A stretch of 64,000 nt of DNA from Lepidurus packardi. Taxonomy: Eukaryota; Arthropoda; Branchiopoda; Notostraca; Triopsidae. Numbering within the stretch: position 1 is the stretch's first letter; every line of letters starts with the position of its first letter. The position numbers were made by a program, and so were the translations under genes. Below, in pieces: positions 20,738 to 32,262 of this stretch. Location: assembly GCA_023053545.1 (NCBI GenBank), contig JAKZAN010000003.1, forward strand, positions 1,329,501-1,393,500, written 5' to 3'. The notes beneath the pieces are model-generated. The model was not told the origin of the DNA, searched no databases, and saw nothing but the letters and a program-made list of their open reading frames with translations.

Positions 20738-22756
20738 AAAACTTCCTTTCTGTTTTTGGACTTATTGTACCATCTACAGGGAAGTACTGGTATCCAAAAC
20801 CCTTAGCCCTGCCCTAAATGAAGGCCCTTAAGTAGGCAATTGACCATTGTCAAGGCTTTTCGAACAGATTTGCCTTGATATGGTAGATTTGATTATGGTA
20901 TATAGATTGTAGGACCCCGGGCGGTGTTTTAGGACGGCGTGTTAGCTTTGATCTCCATTGGTATTATTGGACGCCAAATGTCGCTAAGCGCACTATTTTT
21001 TTATTGGTTTTGATCACCTTATTGTCCTCTGGCGAGGACGGGAGAATAGCTCAGTCTAATATTCCGCAATGTTCTCGGGTAATTTTGCTAATTCCTTTCT
21101 GGTGTTTCCATCTAGGAAAAAGAAAGAAAAGAGAGCGTTAGGGTAAAACTATTATTTTTTGAAGACGCTAAATACGTACAAATTGGGGAAAAGTATAAAA
21201 GTAGTATAAGAGAGCAAAAACAAAACAAAACTGGTAACTCTAAATTTGTCACCTGGTTCCAAAAGGTTTTGGTACACTTTTTCTTTCGATATTTCGCACT
21301 GCAGTTCTGTACGACTTGTAGATTTGGAATCACAAATGGGAATGAATAATCAACTCATCGTAGGGTGTACTGAGTTGATCATTTCCCAGCGCCGCCATGA
21401 GGAGGCCTATCAGGGGTTAAACGTCTAAAGCGCTCTTCGTGGTTAAAACCATATCGTTCCGCAACAGAATTCCAGGGTCTCGACCCCTCAAGCAGAAAAA
21501 AAACTCTTCCTTGGGTCCCCGCCAGCTTCTCTGGGCAAGGGGTTCGAAACTCAGTTTCCCGGTGTACGAATGCTACAAAAAATTGTGTAACCCTGACAAA
21601 TTGCAGAGTTACAAGGGCTACAAATAGGTTACAATGTTACAAACCACGGTTACAAAATATAAAGTTTCAAAGCTACACATATTATAAATAGCTATATTAT
21701 AAAATTAGAATCTCGCTTACATAACAACAATATATGTTGTAGATTTCGATACCTGTTAAAAATAAAACCTATAAAGCATAATTACAAGTACACACTGGAA
21801 AAGTTGGTCCCTAAAGTAGGTTAATGTTTTCTATCTAAAATCGGTAGTTGCACTAAAAAAGCTGTACCTCTATCAAAAGATGTTTTGTTCCTTCTAAATG
21901 ATGGTCATTCTTCACTTAAAACCGGTGGGTGTTTCCCTAAGTCGGAAAGCATCCCTCAGTTATTGGCAAGGCGTTCTAAATTTTGGCATCCTTTCACAAA
22001 TCACAGTAACCAATTCCTTAAATCAGTAGCAAATTCCCCATAATTTGACACTCATATTTTCCAAATTTCAGTATGCCCGAGATTTGCCTTTGTACGTTTG
22101 CCTCGAGGTTTGCCTTTTGCCTTAGTTGACTTTGTACGACTTCAATACGTTTCCCGCTTCCGACTCTAATGTTTCTGACTTCGAACGTTTGTTTCTGACT
22201 ACCTGACTCCCAGCGTGATATCGACAGGAACAATGACCCGACTCTACGTCTCTACGTGGTAGTCTAGATACAACAGAACAGACAGACGCACAAGTGTGCA
22301 GACTTTTTATCTTGGTTTTGTTTGTGAATTGTTTTGATCTTTGCTGAAACTTTGTAATGATGGGAAAACAACGTGATTCCTTATATGTGCAAACTTAACG
22401 AGTGTTGAAGTCTCCTGAGTTTCACTAATGTAAAATGCACTGTCATATGCATATGGCTAATGTTCGCATAGGAACATCTTAAATAGGAATATCTTGTAAT
22501 TGTACGTTTGAATTTAGTTCTTTTATTCTACCTTTTCATCGGCAATAGGTGACAATCATCAAACACACACAATACGAAAACGCTCTGGATTACAAAGGGA
22601 ATAAAACAGGGCAATCGTTAAAGAAGGCAAAGAGAAATTGCAAATAGCAACGCTATTATTAAGAAATAGATTAAAGAATACCAACATTAAACTAATTTGT
22701 TATTTACAACCTGGGTAAAATTCAATAATGCTTTCAGTCTGTTTATTTAACACAAA
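20738..22756. other. No gene seen
   Basis: This 2-kb AT-rich stretch has short open frames only and no domain I recognise. I see no tRNA or clear terminal repeat. Confidence 0.45.
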
Positions 22757-24116
22757 TTACTGTTGTCCGTTTTCTATCACTTCTCGCATCCTAATTAGAT
22801 CATCGGACGAGAAAAAAAGCATAGCATCGTCTTCGACTCTTTTAACTTCGGGTACTGGAATCGTGCACAAGTAAGTAAGTACGTAAGTTTCCAACAAGGA
22901 AATTGTTTTGGGGCTACTAAGTCTTTCGACGCCGTCGTAATTCATTTTGTCGCGCAGATCTAAAATCACGGTCACGAATTCCGTGGACATCTTTTCCGAC
23001 TGCCTCACGAAGCTGTTCGACGTCGATTGGAGTTGCAATGTAGTTCCAAAAGGAAGAATTTTTTCCTTTTTTAGCAGGCGCACTCGCAATTTTGCTCCCA
23101 GATGCGGACTGTCTTGCAGTGGAATAATACTCGTCATGGGAACGGCGTAAAACCAGTGCCAACCATTTACGGCGCCACCTTAGAAAAATAAAGTTTAAGA
23201 CCAGCTGATTGAAATTACAAATAATTTTCTTACAATTGCTTCCAAGTTTCAGCTCTTGCCTGATTAGCTTCATCTCTCGACTATCTCCGTCGGTGGCGTA
23301 ACTGAGGACTCCGATTCCAGATTGGTTTAGTACGTCTGACACATAGTTCAATCGTTTCTTCACGTCTTCGCTTGTAAAGCGATTATTACTTCCAAAAACG
23401 CAAATGCAGACAGGCGAAGCTTCGTTCGATAGTGGCTGTGCCATAACGATAAAAACGTTTGATGCAACGTCTAATGTTCTGTACATTCTGACCAAATCCG
23501 CTAGACTTTCTACTTCATTGACTCCAATTATTGGGACTCCGGTTTCCCCAAGTGGTAAACTGAAGCCTATCACGGTATTTGTCTCTGAAGTGTATTCTCG
23601 CTTTCCAGTAATACGGGTAGCATCTTCAGATAAAGCAACAATGTAAGGAAATCCATTGTTGTCCAAGTAGCTCTTCAATTTTTTTACCTGAACATCTCCT
23701 TCAAGGAAAGGCCGCACATGTTGACTAACTTTGGTTTCAATTAATCTAGGACTAGGCAAACTGCCTTTCATATTGGCAACAAGCGTCTCATATAGTGTCC
23801 TTCTTCCAACGATCTATACGTAGGAAGCAAACCGATTCAGACTTTCGTCATTATATCGAAAGCCACGACTATCTTTTCCAGAATTGTTTACGGCTGCATG
23901 CAAGAGTCGAACAAGCAAGCTCTCATGATCACTTTCCTTACACAGGAAAGACAGTTTTTCTATAGAACCGAAGCATTTGGCAATGGCGGCCGTACGATCA
24001 TGCTGATCCTTACAAATACGTTGCAAAGCTAAATTTTCTCTTTCCAGTTTCTTAAGTGAATTAAACACTTCAAGGTAGTCGTCCATCTGAGTCTGACAGA
24101 GATCGCTACCTATCAC
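22757..24116 (-). pseudogene. Intron-bearing transposase-like gene, family not recognised
   Basis: Exon 1 runs from at least 24116 to 23234 in a single frame, with one in-frame TAG at 23814-23816. A 55-nt GT-AG intron (23179-23233, GTAAGA...TCTAAG) joins it in frame to exon 2 (23178-22757). Visible features are an N-terminal leucine-rich helix, SLNRFASYV followed by TLYETLVANMKGSLPSPR, then VALSEDATRI, SNNRFTSEDVKKRL and LSYATDGDSREMK. In exon 2 there are PLQDSPHLGAKLRVRLL and LDLRDKMNYDGVERL. The layout recalls P-element/THAP9-like transposases (helical region, then acidic-residue strands), but I cannot name the family. It has one nonsense codon and is otherwise intact. Confidence 0.6.
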
Positions 24117-26219
24117 AGTTTACTCGTTTGATTCGACGCCTGTAATGCCGACTGTTCCATTTTGCGGGAGTACTTAGCGTCTGAGTAACTCCCGCTGTTA
24201 AAAACCCTGCCCCATTGTAGTACTTCTTTCTTGTGTTTCAATATCCAAATCAATGGTGAAAGCAGGGGCATCCATACTGTCACGGCCTGAATAGGTCATT
24301 GCTTAATTTCTGCATGATCAGCGTCCCTACAACATGATTCAGTGCTTAGTCAGCAATCTCCGAGTGTGAGATGTGCTGACGGGGCATCGAGTCTTGGCGT
24401 AGGGTCAGCAAGCTTTGCATGTTGCAGCATAGGGCACCCGAGAACCTCCGTTCCGGCGTCTCAAGTAACCTGGCGCCTTGTCCTGGTTGACATTCCAGCG
24501 AGGAACGAGGGGGCCCTCGTGGTGTATAAAAGGGGGTTGCGTGTGAGAGTGATGGTCGACTCGGTGGTTAGAGGGTCGCTGGTTAGAGAGTCGGTTGTTG
24601 TAGACCTCAAGTTGCTGACCGGCTGCTGCCCGTTCTCGTGGAGGCTGGAACCAGAGGTCCAGCGACGGTCCATTATGTTGTAAAACTGGGCAGAAAATTG
24701 ACTCCGACGACTGACAGTTAGGCAAGGGGTACCCTTTGCATGGAACCCCTTGAGAAGATTTGTTACCCAAAAAACCTAACTGCAGACACATGTGCGAAAG
24801 ACATTTTCCGCATGGATCTGACAGACAAAGGACTTGTGACTATTTAACAGACTGTCTTTTTCGCCCAGGCAGTTACTTTTTAGTTTTTCGTGAAAGGTGC
24901 TCTCGAACTCGAACTCGAACTCGTACATCGCCTCGAAATTCGTCGAAGCATTGTGGCATAGAAATTTAGTGTTTTGTTAGTTTTTGTGTTTGTTCGCCTG
25001 GCAATCGGGCAAATATAGAATTAGTCACAAACCACACCGATCTCGTTTCCTTCGTTAAAACTTCGTTCGTCCAATGCGTCGTTCCACGCATTTCACCATG
25101 CGTTTACCTTTTTTACAAGTGTGTAAATTCGGACAGGCTTCGCAGCCGCAGCAGAAGCTGCTGAAGAAATTGTTTTAGACGCATCTGCTGTTTGCGTAGA
25201 AGTTCCTGGACTATGTAGATTCTCGTGTACAGCTGATTTTTCTACCGAATCTTTCTAGCGGGGCTTCTTTGATAATGGTTCAAAACCAGCAACCCTTTTC
25301 TTAGCGTATTCTACAGTATGCTTCAATTGTATTAGCTCACCGGGCATGAACTCGAATTCCTCCGGCATGGTACAAAAGAAATCTCCAAAAATTTACTTTC
25401 GCTCGGAAGTCGTCGCGTTTATCCAGCGCTTTGCTACTTTCGTTCTTACCAGCGTCTCTATTTGCTTAAGCGCATCATTGTCAAGTTCCGATAAACTAAG
25501 CCAACTATTATACCCCGAAGTCTTAAGCAGTTGAGCAATATGCGGTCGCAATACACAGGATTTTGCTAAATCTTCGAATAAAGCTTTCTCGGCAGTTGAA
25601 ACATAGTCTCGGCAGTATTCTCGGCAGTCATCTGTCTGCGTTTCTTCTTCTTTAGAGATTGTAACAAAATAAAAATGTAGTTTGTTTCTACACTATGGGC
25701 TTCGGCTTTGGCTTTGAACTAATGCACTTTGAACTACTGACTTTCAACTAACGCACTGCAAGTTTAACTTGCAATTTGTGGCGTATTGTCATTGAAACAG
25801 GCATGGTTTGGATGATGAAACGCGATTCAATCCATTCGCCACCGTTGAATCGAATAAAGGAGAAACTTCGGGCTCCTGGTGTAGGATTGAATTTCGAGCG
25901 CTGACCCCAGTGGTTTGGAAGTAGGGAAGGTAGGTGACATTATTTTCCATCCTTTATCCCGATATTTTTGCCCTGCTGTCCTCTGAACTTTAGCACTTAC
26001 TATATTCCAGAACTAGGGGTGTGTTTGGTTGATATAGGAGGAGGTACCGATTTTGGCCGCGTGGAGGCAGTCAGTAGGACCTGGGAAGGATTTCGTATTC
26101 TTCGTAGAGATACCCCTTTTCTATTCGGAATATTGTATCCAACCCTAAGGAAGCATAACTGGGATAAGAACTGTTCAGTTGCTATTGCCTAGTCATACGA
26201 TCCCTTGGTCGGTATAAAT
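24117..26219. other. Unassigned region with LTR-like promoter segment
   Basis: I recognise no gene. Between about 24290 and 24720 the sequence is GC-rich with a TATA box at 24525-24532, which is typical of an LTR or promoter. A CTCGAA tandem run occurs near 24900. The rest is low-information sequence, possibly including the decayed 3' part of the R2-like element near 26 kb. Confidence 0.35.
24525..24532 (+). promoter_or_regulatory. TATA box in LTR-like segment
   Basis: TATAAAAG sits in a GC-rich context followed by GGTTAGAGGGTCGCTGGTTAGAG direct-repeat-like sequence. It probably belongs to a solo or truncated LTR, but no second copy or LTR boundary was found. Confidence 0.35.
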
Positions 26220-27053
26220 GCCTTCTGTCTCTGGTTATTGGATTTGCAAACATCAAACGAGCTGACAAAATCTTACTAAGATGGCGCACAACAACCGAAC
26301 AACCCAACAACCGAACAACCGATTATGATTGGTCTAAGGTCACCAGGGGATGAGGGTTCATCGATTTTTGGGATAAGAACCATTCTGTGGATTTTAAACA
26401 CAGGGGGAAAATCCTTCACTAAATCAAGTAGATTTAAAATCTTATTAAGGAGGCATAGTTCGCAATGCTTTGGCCGATACCATCGGGTCCTGGAGCTGTT
26501 AGTTTTTCTGGGTAGTTATTCTCATTAGATAAATTAGATATACTTCCAGACGTCTGTCGGTTTTTCTTCACTAATAAATTCAGGAGCTTCATTATCTAGT
26601 GATGACTCAAACTCAAAAATCGTAGGCCTAGCAGAGCAGGTTTATCAATGATCTCTTTCTAAAAAGCACTAACTGTAGGTGATTACGGGACGTTGGCCTT
26701 TAATGGATTCTACAGTTCGTTCAGGAAGGTATTCGGCTAGTTCTTTGTTTATAAATTTAATCGATTGCAGAGATAGTTCTGCTTCCTTTTTTGCCATCAA
26801 ATACACTTCGTCGTCAATCAATCAAACCTTTGTTAATTTTGGTTGATTGTCTTCCCACTGTTTATTGTTGGCTTCAGGGTGTTGTTTCTTCGAGTGGAGC
26901 GACAAACCAACTTTCTTTTTAAAACTTCTTCCACACAAATCACATGTATACTCCGTCACTCGTAGAGATCTGAGATCCATCATCGGATTCAGTCCTCTAA
27001 CTTCGCGATCTTCCACTTCCGGACATCCGAAATCGTAAATTCTAGCGTTTTTG
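26220..27053 (-). pseudogene. R2-type non-LTR retrotransposon, 5' half
   Basis: The minus strand encodes an R2/NeSL-like N-terminus: a C2H2 finger (CDLCGRSFKKKVGLSLHSKK) at 26955-26880, then a Myb-like segment (IDDEVYLMAKKEAELS, LAEYLPERTVESIKGQR), in frame apart from one TGA at about 26823. Further on, in shifted frames, are APGPDGI (near 26490) and IPKID...SPGDLRPI and RHLSKILSARL (26390-26250), which are RT motifs. A CAACCGAA microsatellite (26287-26324) breaks the frame within RT. The 5' end abuts 28S rRNA sequence at 27054. The 3' half is not recognisable. Confidence 0.7.
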
Positions 27054-27170
27054 AATCAGACGGACGTAGCCTCGCACCACTGGCCGCTCGACCAAGTGCG
27101 CGAACCAATTGTCCGGACCTGCGGTTCCTCTCGTACTTCGCAGGATTACTATCGCAACGACAATGGTCGT

Positions 27171-27225
<55 letters not shown>

Positions 27226-27274
27226 GTAGGTGGGTGAACAATCCTACGCTTGGTGAATACTGCTTCGCAATGAT
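27054..27274 (-). rRNA. Partial 28S rRNA (3' domain with sarcin-ricin loop)
   Basis: On the minus strand the segment follows the conserved 28S 3' region: CACCAAGCGTAGGATTGTTC, AACGTGAGCTGGGTTTAGAC, GTCGTGAGACAGGTTAG, and the universal sarcin-ricin sequence AGTACGAGAGGAACC (27123-27137). It begins abruptly at about 27274 beside the hAT-B end and stops at about 27054, where an R2-like 5' region begins. It is a fragment of ~221 nt and cannot make a functional rRNA. Confidence 0.92.
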
Positions 27275-27475
27275 TATTAGTAGGGCTAGTCTAAAATCAG
27301 GGGATTTTTTTCCCCCAAAACACGGTTATGATTCAAACACAGACCAAAAATCACGGCACCGTGACACGGTTCACTTAAATTGGCCTTTGTTCAACTCGAA
27401 GTCCGAAATACAGTCGAAAAATAAAATATTTAAAAGGTCAAATGAATGAGTCGTAATATTACACCTTGTTTGATG

Positions 27476-28165
27476 TTAGAAAGGAAGAAAATATGTTTGA
27501 AATAATTCGTAACTATGCAGTCTACGAGAAACATCTTTATTGGCATGCATTAAAATAAACATTACTTGTGCAAACAGGTTTTCAGGGAGAAAACTTTGTC
27601 TCTGGGCAGAGTTCCCCTGTGTATAACAACTGACACAACGCTCAGCATCTACCGAATTCGGTGGAATGGATAGAAATCGTAATGCAAATTTCGTGAGTTC
27701 AGGAAATCGAGAAATATTGGCAGACCAGTAAGTTAGTGGAGAAACATCCATGTCAACTTCATTCACAGCATTCTTGTAAACTAGGGCTTCCGTCACAGCA
27801 CGAGAATTACTTCAAAGACCAGGGATAGATTCCTTAAACCCGTCCAAACTGAGTATTTTGGCTTAATGGGGATCGAATAGCCGAACAGCTTTCAAAAACT
27901 TCACACCTTGCTGACGAAATCTGGGGACTCCTTTTGCGTCGGACATGTAATACTGGGTTAGCTTCGTGGTCATTTCAGAAAACGCTTTCCTGTGTTTCGC
28001 AGGCAATGTTAAATCATTGGCCCGTTCTGTTGACCACGAGAGTAGGTCGGCTATGCGATTGTAAGCTTGATGGATGGTGACCTGTCGTCCTTCGAACCAC
28101 TTCAGCAATTCCACTAGTTGTCCGTAATTTCTTGCAACGAATATCAGATCGTTTTCGACCTCATC
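27476..28165 (-). pseudogene. hAT-B transposase, C-terminal half
   Basis: Reading from 28165, the part EVENDLIFVARNYGQLVELL continues the frame left at 53738. It ends with the dimerisation region (RFLSIPPNSVDAERCVS, LFAQVMFILMHANK). Stops lie between 27863 and 27797. The 5' junction is the gypsy LTR at 28166. Confidence 0.8.
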
Positions 28166-28374
28166 TGTGGTGTTGTGGCCAAGTGCTGTCAATGTTAATC
28201 ACGGATGGATGATCACCACTATGATATCTTTGAATAGAACCAACACAGATTTTGTTCTTGGGAGCTTGCCCTCTTTTCCTGTATTCTCTTGTTTTATATC
28301 TGGTTCTCTTTAGCTTTTGTAGGAACCCTTAAGTGGGGGCGTGGCATACATGAGCAGCCATTCACGATGCTACA
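28166..28374 (-). repeat. Gypsy 3' LTR
   Basis: It reads TGTAGCATCG...CACCACA on the minus strand and matches the LTR at 53528-53737. It looks solo at first sight, but it is the far end of the same element, displaced by 25 kb of insertions. Confidence 0.88.
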
Positions 28375-28385
28375 TCTCTCTCTTT
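28375..28385 (-). other. Gypsy polypurine tract
   Basis: AAAAAGAGAGA on the minus strand abuts the 3' LTR start TGTAGC. It is the expected plus-strand primer site and supports the assignment of this LTR to the gypsy body 16 kb away. Confidence 0.75.
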
Positions 28386-28751
28386 TTAGGAATAGAAAGT
28401 ACAAATAAAGGAACGTTACACGCTTAAGCATAATGATGGTGACACGGGTTGACTTGGGAACATAAATTACAGGTCACAGTCAAGATACTGAAAGGGGATT
28501 AAAGGCAATCACATATGAACGGAGTAATTTTACTCGACTAGTTCAGTGCTGCCCAACCTTTTTTCACCCGAGGGCCGCGCGATATAAAATCATGATATAA
28601 AATATCGCGGGCCTGAATGTTCCGGTTTCGCCAGAATCATGCCGACGTTAAAAATAAAATTATGCAGTGATATACAAAGCGTAAAGATTCGGTTAGAAAG
28701 AAAGAAATCATAAGCCAAAAGTAATTGCACTCAGCATTTGATATCATTTTA

Positions 28752-28994
28752 TTAATGTGATGTCTGCAGCTGCTTTTCAGAAACCAGTTTTGGAATGTTT
28801 GGATCAAATTTCGTCACGTTGATCCTCAGTACAGAATGCAGGTGATCGTCCGTAAGTTGAGAGCGAGATACAGGTTTTGCTCTCTTTAGGACCGAAAGTG
28901 TTTTTTCACACACGTAAGTACTCGCAAAAGTAGTCATCATTCTCTGTCCATGTTTTCGCAAATTTGGAAATTTTTCTGGTGATAGCTCTGCGTA
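28752..28994 (-). pseudogene. hAT-A transposase, C-terminal end
   Basis: The frame (AELSPEKFPNLRKHGQRMM, FASTYVCEKTLSVLKRAK, then LTDDHLHSVLRINVT) is the C-terminal dimerisation region of GTF2IRD2/ZBED-type hAT proteins. It continues from 42847 across the Polinton insertion; TGCGTA (28989-28994) is the duplicated target. Confidence 0.88.
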
Positions 28995-30213
28995 AGTAGA
29001 ATAGGTACCACCATTACTGCCACCTCCATTACTGCAGCACCAATAGGAAGCCTCCATTTCCCCCAAGCCCCGCCCCTTTTACGGCTGCACCAATAGGATG
29101 CCTCCATTTCTCCCCTAGTCCCCGCCCTGACGCCTGCGCAGTATGGTTTGACAACACCTAGTTTCTAGCGTTTCCGCCACTTTCACGTTGGCGCTGTCCT
29201 CACAATTGAGCAGCTCTCGTGTCGACAACAGTGTCCTCCGCCAACAAACTTAATTACCATTAAAGTTAAAGACACTTTTTCGGACTCGACATTAAAGTTA
29301 AAGACACTTTTTCAGGATTACCATTAAAGTTAAAGACACTTTTTCAGATTCGACATTAAAGTTAAAGACACTTTTTCGGACTCGACATTAAAGTTAATGA
29401 CACTTTTTCAGGATTACCATTAAAGTTAAAGACACTTTTTCAGAATCAACATTAAAGTTAAGGACACTTTTTCGAGAATAGACATTAAAGTTAAAGACAC
29501 TTTTCAAGATTCATCATTAAAGTTAAAGACACTTTTTCGGACTCGACATTAAAGTTAAAGACACTTTTTCAGGATTACCATTAAAGTTAAAGACACTTTT
29601 TCAGATTCGACATTAAAGTTAATGACACTTTTTCGGAGATAGACATTTAAGTTAAAGACACTTTTTGTAAGTTTAACCTTTGAAATGTATTTTCTTTCAA
29701 CAAATACAATTACAAATTCATTCAAAATAATGGTTGGTGGTTTCACTACACTGTAAGATTTTTTTGGAGAGTGTGCCATCATGCTCATCAGGCTATCAAC
29801 TGTTGCACACACACTGATAACACCAACTCACCAACTCTTGCGTTTGCACAGCCCCTCTGGCTAGGGTGCTTGTCAGCTCACACTCATGTGTTTGACACCC
29901 CCCTCAAGCTGCTGTGTTGGTCAATCCCCACTCTTCCATAGGCATGATTCCTCAGATGGGCGCGCTTGACAACCCCCACTCTGACATCTGTGCAACCCTT
30001 ATGCTGAACGGTTTCAAAATCCCCAATTCTCACAACCGCACACACACACTCATTCCAACCAGTGTTTGACAAACTCAAGGCTATCACCAGCACGTCTCCT
30101 GTTTATGAAACCAGTGGAACCAACACAGATCAACACGGTGGTTCAATAAACTCTGCTAGAGCATAAGAATGGCTGAAGACTTGGCTGTAGTCTATTTGAG
30201 ATTAGTCGACAAC
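28995..30213. repeat. Left terminal inverted repeat of Polinton B
   Basis: It matches 41623-42840 in inverted orientation. It holds a promoter-like block (CCAAT at 29040 and 29090, GC box at 29067-29076), thirteen 33-bp units (29257-29668), and at its inner edge the first ~15 codons of the 147-aa gene of the right end. Confidence 0.93.
29257..29668. repeat. 33-bp iteron-like array, left end of Polinton B
   Basis: Thirteen inverted copies of the AAAAAGTGTCTTTAACTT core with variable linkers, in the same order as the right-end array. Confidence 0.9.
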
Positions 30214-30300
30214 ATAAATGTCTCTAATAACATAGAGATACACCATCTGTATTGTTTGACATTGTCAGAAATACACTATTTGTATTGAAATTTGTTTGTA

Positions 30301-30861
30301 TTATTCATCATCATCATACAAAGCTCGACAGGTTTGGTCAGTACACACAATTCGTAGGGGTTTCAATTGTAATCCATATCTTTGTTGAATTTGCTTTTCA
30401 ACCCAGCGATCTTGTTGTAAAAGTCGAGTTTTACCGCTATTGCAACGAAAAGGAATTAGAATATTTTTCAAAGAATGATTTCGAGCTCGCTGTAAAGCCA
30501 CATAAAGACACCATTGTCCACAAGCGCGCGATGTAGGATGTTGAAGGGTTAAAGGATGGTTTTGCCAGAGGTGCGAACCACACCATGTGGCAAAGTCCGG
30601 ATGGTAGCTATGGATGCTTTGACCTAAACTATCGAAAAATTCAACTGGTTGCAGCGGGGTGACAATAGCCGGAACATAAATTAAAAGCCAATGAACACCT
30701 TCATGTTGATGAGGGTGAGTGTTGCAAATAACAAGTAAAGGTTTCCCAGAGTTGGACTTGAGACGAGTAAGATGGTCGCGAGGAATAACCCAAGTTTCAA
30801 AACCACGTTTTTGAATAACAGGGTCATGACGCAAGATATGATAAAGCTGGCTAGTATTCAT
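30301..30861 (-). CDS. Adenain-like cysteine protease (Polinton B)
   Basis: This is the adenovirus-type (C5/ULP-like) maturation protease expected to process capsid proteins. From the ATG at 30861 the product is 186 residues. The catalytic His is in GVHWLLIYVP, an acidic residue follows in VEFFDSLGQS, and the Gln and catalytic Cys are in LQHPTSRACGQWCLYV near residue 130. The family is usually ~180-220 residues, so it looks complete. It is the last gene of the capsid cluster, beside the left terminal repeat, and ends ~90 bp from it. Confidence 0.88.
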   Translation of the reverse strand: MNTSQLYHILRHDPVIQKRGFETWVIPRDHLTRLKSNSGKPLLVICNTHPHQHEGVHWLLIYVPAIVTPLQPVEFFDSLGQSIHSYHPDFATWCGSHLWQNHPLTLQHPTSRACGQWCLYVALQRARNHSLKNILIPFRCNSGKTRLLQQDRWVEKQIQQRYGLQLKPLRIVCTDQTCRALYDDDE

Positions 30862-30969
30862 AGCTAAATAAATCAAGACTTTTATCCACTTCAAAGGTTT
30901 GGTGTGTATTGATGATTCAAAGGTTCACTGTCAACAAACATTTGAACCATGAAAACATAACTAATCAAC

Positions 30970-32262
30970 TCATTCAACGAGAATTTGACGAGCACTATCA
31001 ATTTGCAACAAAGAATCTGTTTCGCTAAAAACAATCATAGTTAAAGAATCGACTACTGCTTTAGAAAAGCGAACATCTATTTTCAAATTCCCCTCTTTCA
31101 ACATTCCAAAACCTTCGGTGACGGGAATAATTTGAAAACCGTAAAGACGATAGTACTGTTGGTAAAGTTCACGTTCAAATGATAGTCCAACCTCTGAGTT
31201 CACTAGATTGTAACAATCTAAAAGCGAGTAATAACCCAACAGGTATTCATCAGAACCAACAGGAATACTTGGAAAAGGAACTTCTTCATTGTTGAGGGAC
31301 ACGCTTATGGTAGATACATTATGATGTTGAAACAGGTAAGGATTGCTGAGCCAATCACCCATGAAAGCTTTAGTAGGCAAGAAACCGATAACTATCCGTC
31401 GAGGAACGCGACGCAGGTAGGAATCTTCCACAGTTTTTTGCATGGTGCCAGCAGGTATGGTAAAAGAGCGAACGTCAGTTTTAAGAAAAGGATATTTGGC
31501 TACATTACCCCCCAACAACATTTTCTCCAATCCTAAGCGATATTCAGAATTGAGAGTATGAACTCGCAACACCATTTGAGCTTTTTCGATAACAACTTTG
31601 TAGGAATAAGTCTGTGTTGCAGGTAACGCATTGTGGCTAATCAAGAAACTATCAGCTTGTCGATGTAACCGTAAGACGCAGCTTACATCGGGCAGCAACA
31701 GTTTGGGACATTGGAATAAATCCACATTCAAGACGCCCATAAGTTCCACTAATTTAGATTTTTCTGTGAAAGTTTTACGCAAAAGAGACGAACTACTGGT
31801 TTCTATAACGTCAGCATTTTCATCTTTGATGTAGAGAGCAGCAGTACCAAAACTTCGATGATATTCTTCACCATGGCGTAGCAAACAATTTAAAAAACTT
31901 TTGTAACCGTAATTTTGCCCTGAAGAAGTGACAAGCGTATCGTTGAGATACAGATCAACTTGACTAAAGAGCGAATGAAGCAGATTGTTGACTGGAAAAA
32001 CAGAATCTGAATCTGTAATATTAACCCCGTCGCTGCGTACAATTTTAACTTGCGCGTAAAGCTGGGGACGTTCCAGATCCAAAAATTGGTTGGAGTGGGT
32101 GGAAAAATTAAATTCTATAGGAGCTACATTGTCTTTGGATGACGCGCGAGTTTGAACAATAAAATCTTTAGATTGACTAATACCAGCTTCAGTATGAGGA
32201 ATACTCAACAAGTCTAGTTTGTCTGAAATGAAAGGTGTGCTACCCTCGCGGATGGTATCCAT
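30970..32262 (-). CDS. Major capsid protein candidate (F54H12.2-like)
   Basis: This 430-residue protein belongs to the family commonly annotated F54H12.2-like in invertebrate Polintons and predicted to be a double-jelly-roll capsid protein. Visible hallmarks are LDLERPQLYAQVKI near residue 60, NNLLHSLFSQVDLYLND near 95, YGYKSFLNCLLRHGEEYH, and a conserved Gly/Phe-rich end. The ATG starts directly after the stop of the upstream basic gene. Role as hexon-like capsid is established for the family by structure-based comparison; here it is assigned by sequence pattern and position. Confidence 0.78.
   Translation of the reverse strand: MDTIREGSTPFISDKLDLLSIPHTEAGISQSKDFIVQTRASSKDNVAPIEFNFSTHSNQFLDLERPQLYAQVKIVRSDGVNITDSDSVFPVNNLLHSLFSQVDLYLNDTLVTSSGQNYGYKSFLNCLLRHGEEYHRSFGTAALYIKDENADVIETSSSSLLRKTFTEKSKLVELMGVLNVDLFQCPKLLLPDVSCVLRLHRQADSFLISHNALPATQTYSYKVVIEKAQMVLRVHTLNSEYRLGLEKMLLGGNVAKYPFLKTDVRSFTIPAGTMQKTVEDSYLRRVPRRIVIGFLPTKAFMGDWLSNPYLFQHHNVSTISVSLNNEEVPFPSIPVGSDEYLLGYYSLLDCYNLVNSEVGLSFERELYQQYYRLYGFQIIPVTEGFGMLKEGNLKIDVRFSKAVVDSLTMIVFSETDSLLQIDSARQILVE

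Noticed and set aside
27054..27274. Functional 28S rRNA gene
   Set aside because: Only ~221 nt of the 3' domain is present, cut off on both sides.
28166..28374. Solo LTR
   Set aside because: It has a polypurine tract next to it and is the 3' LTR of the gypsy whose 5' LTR is at 53528, displaced by nested insertions.
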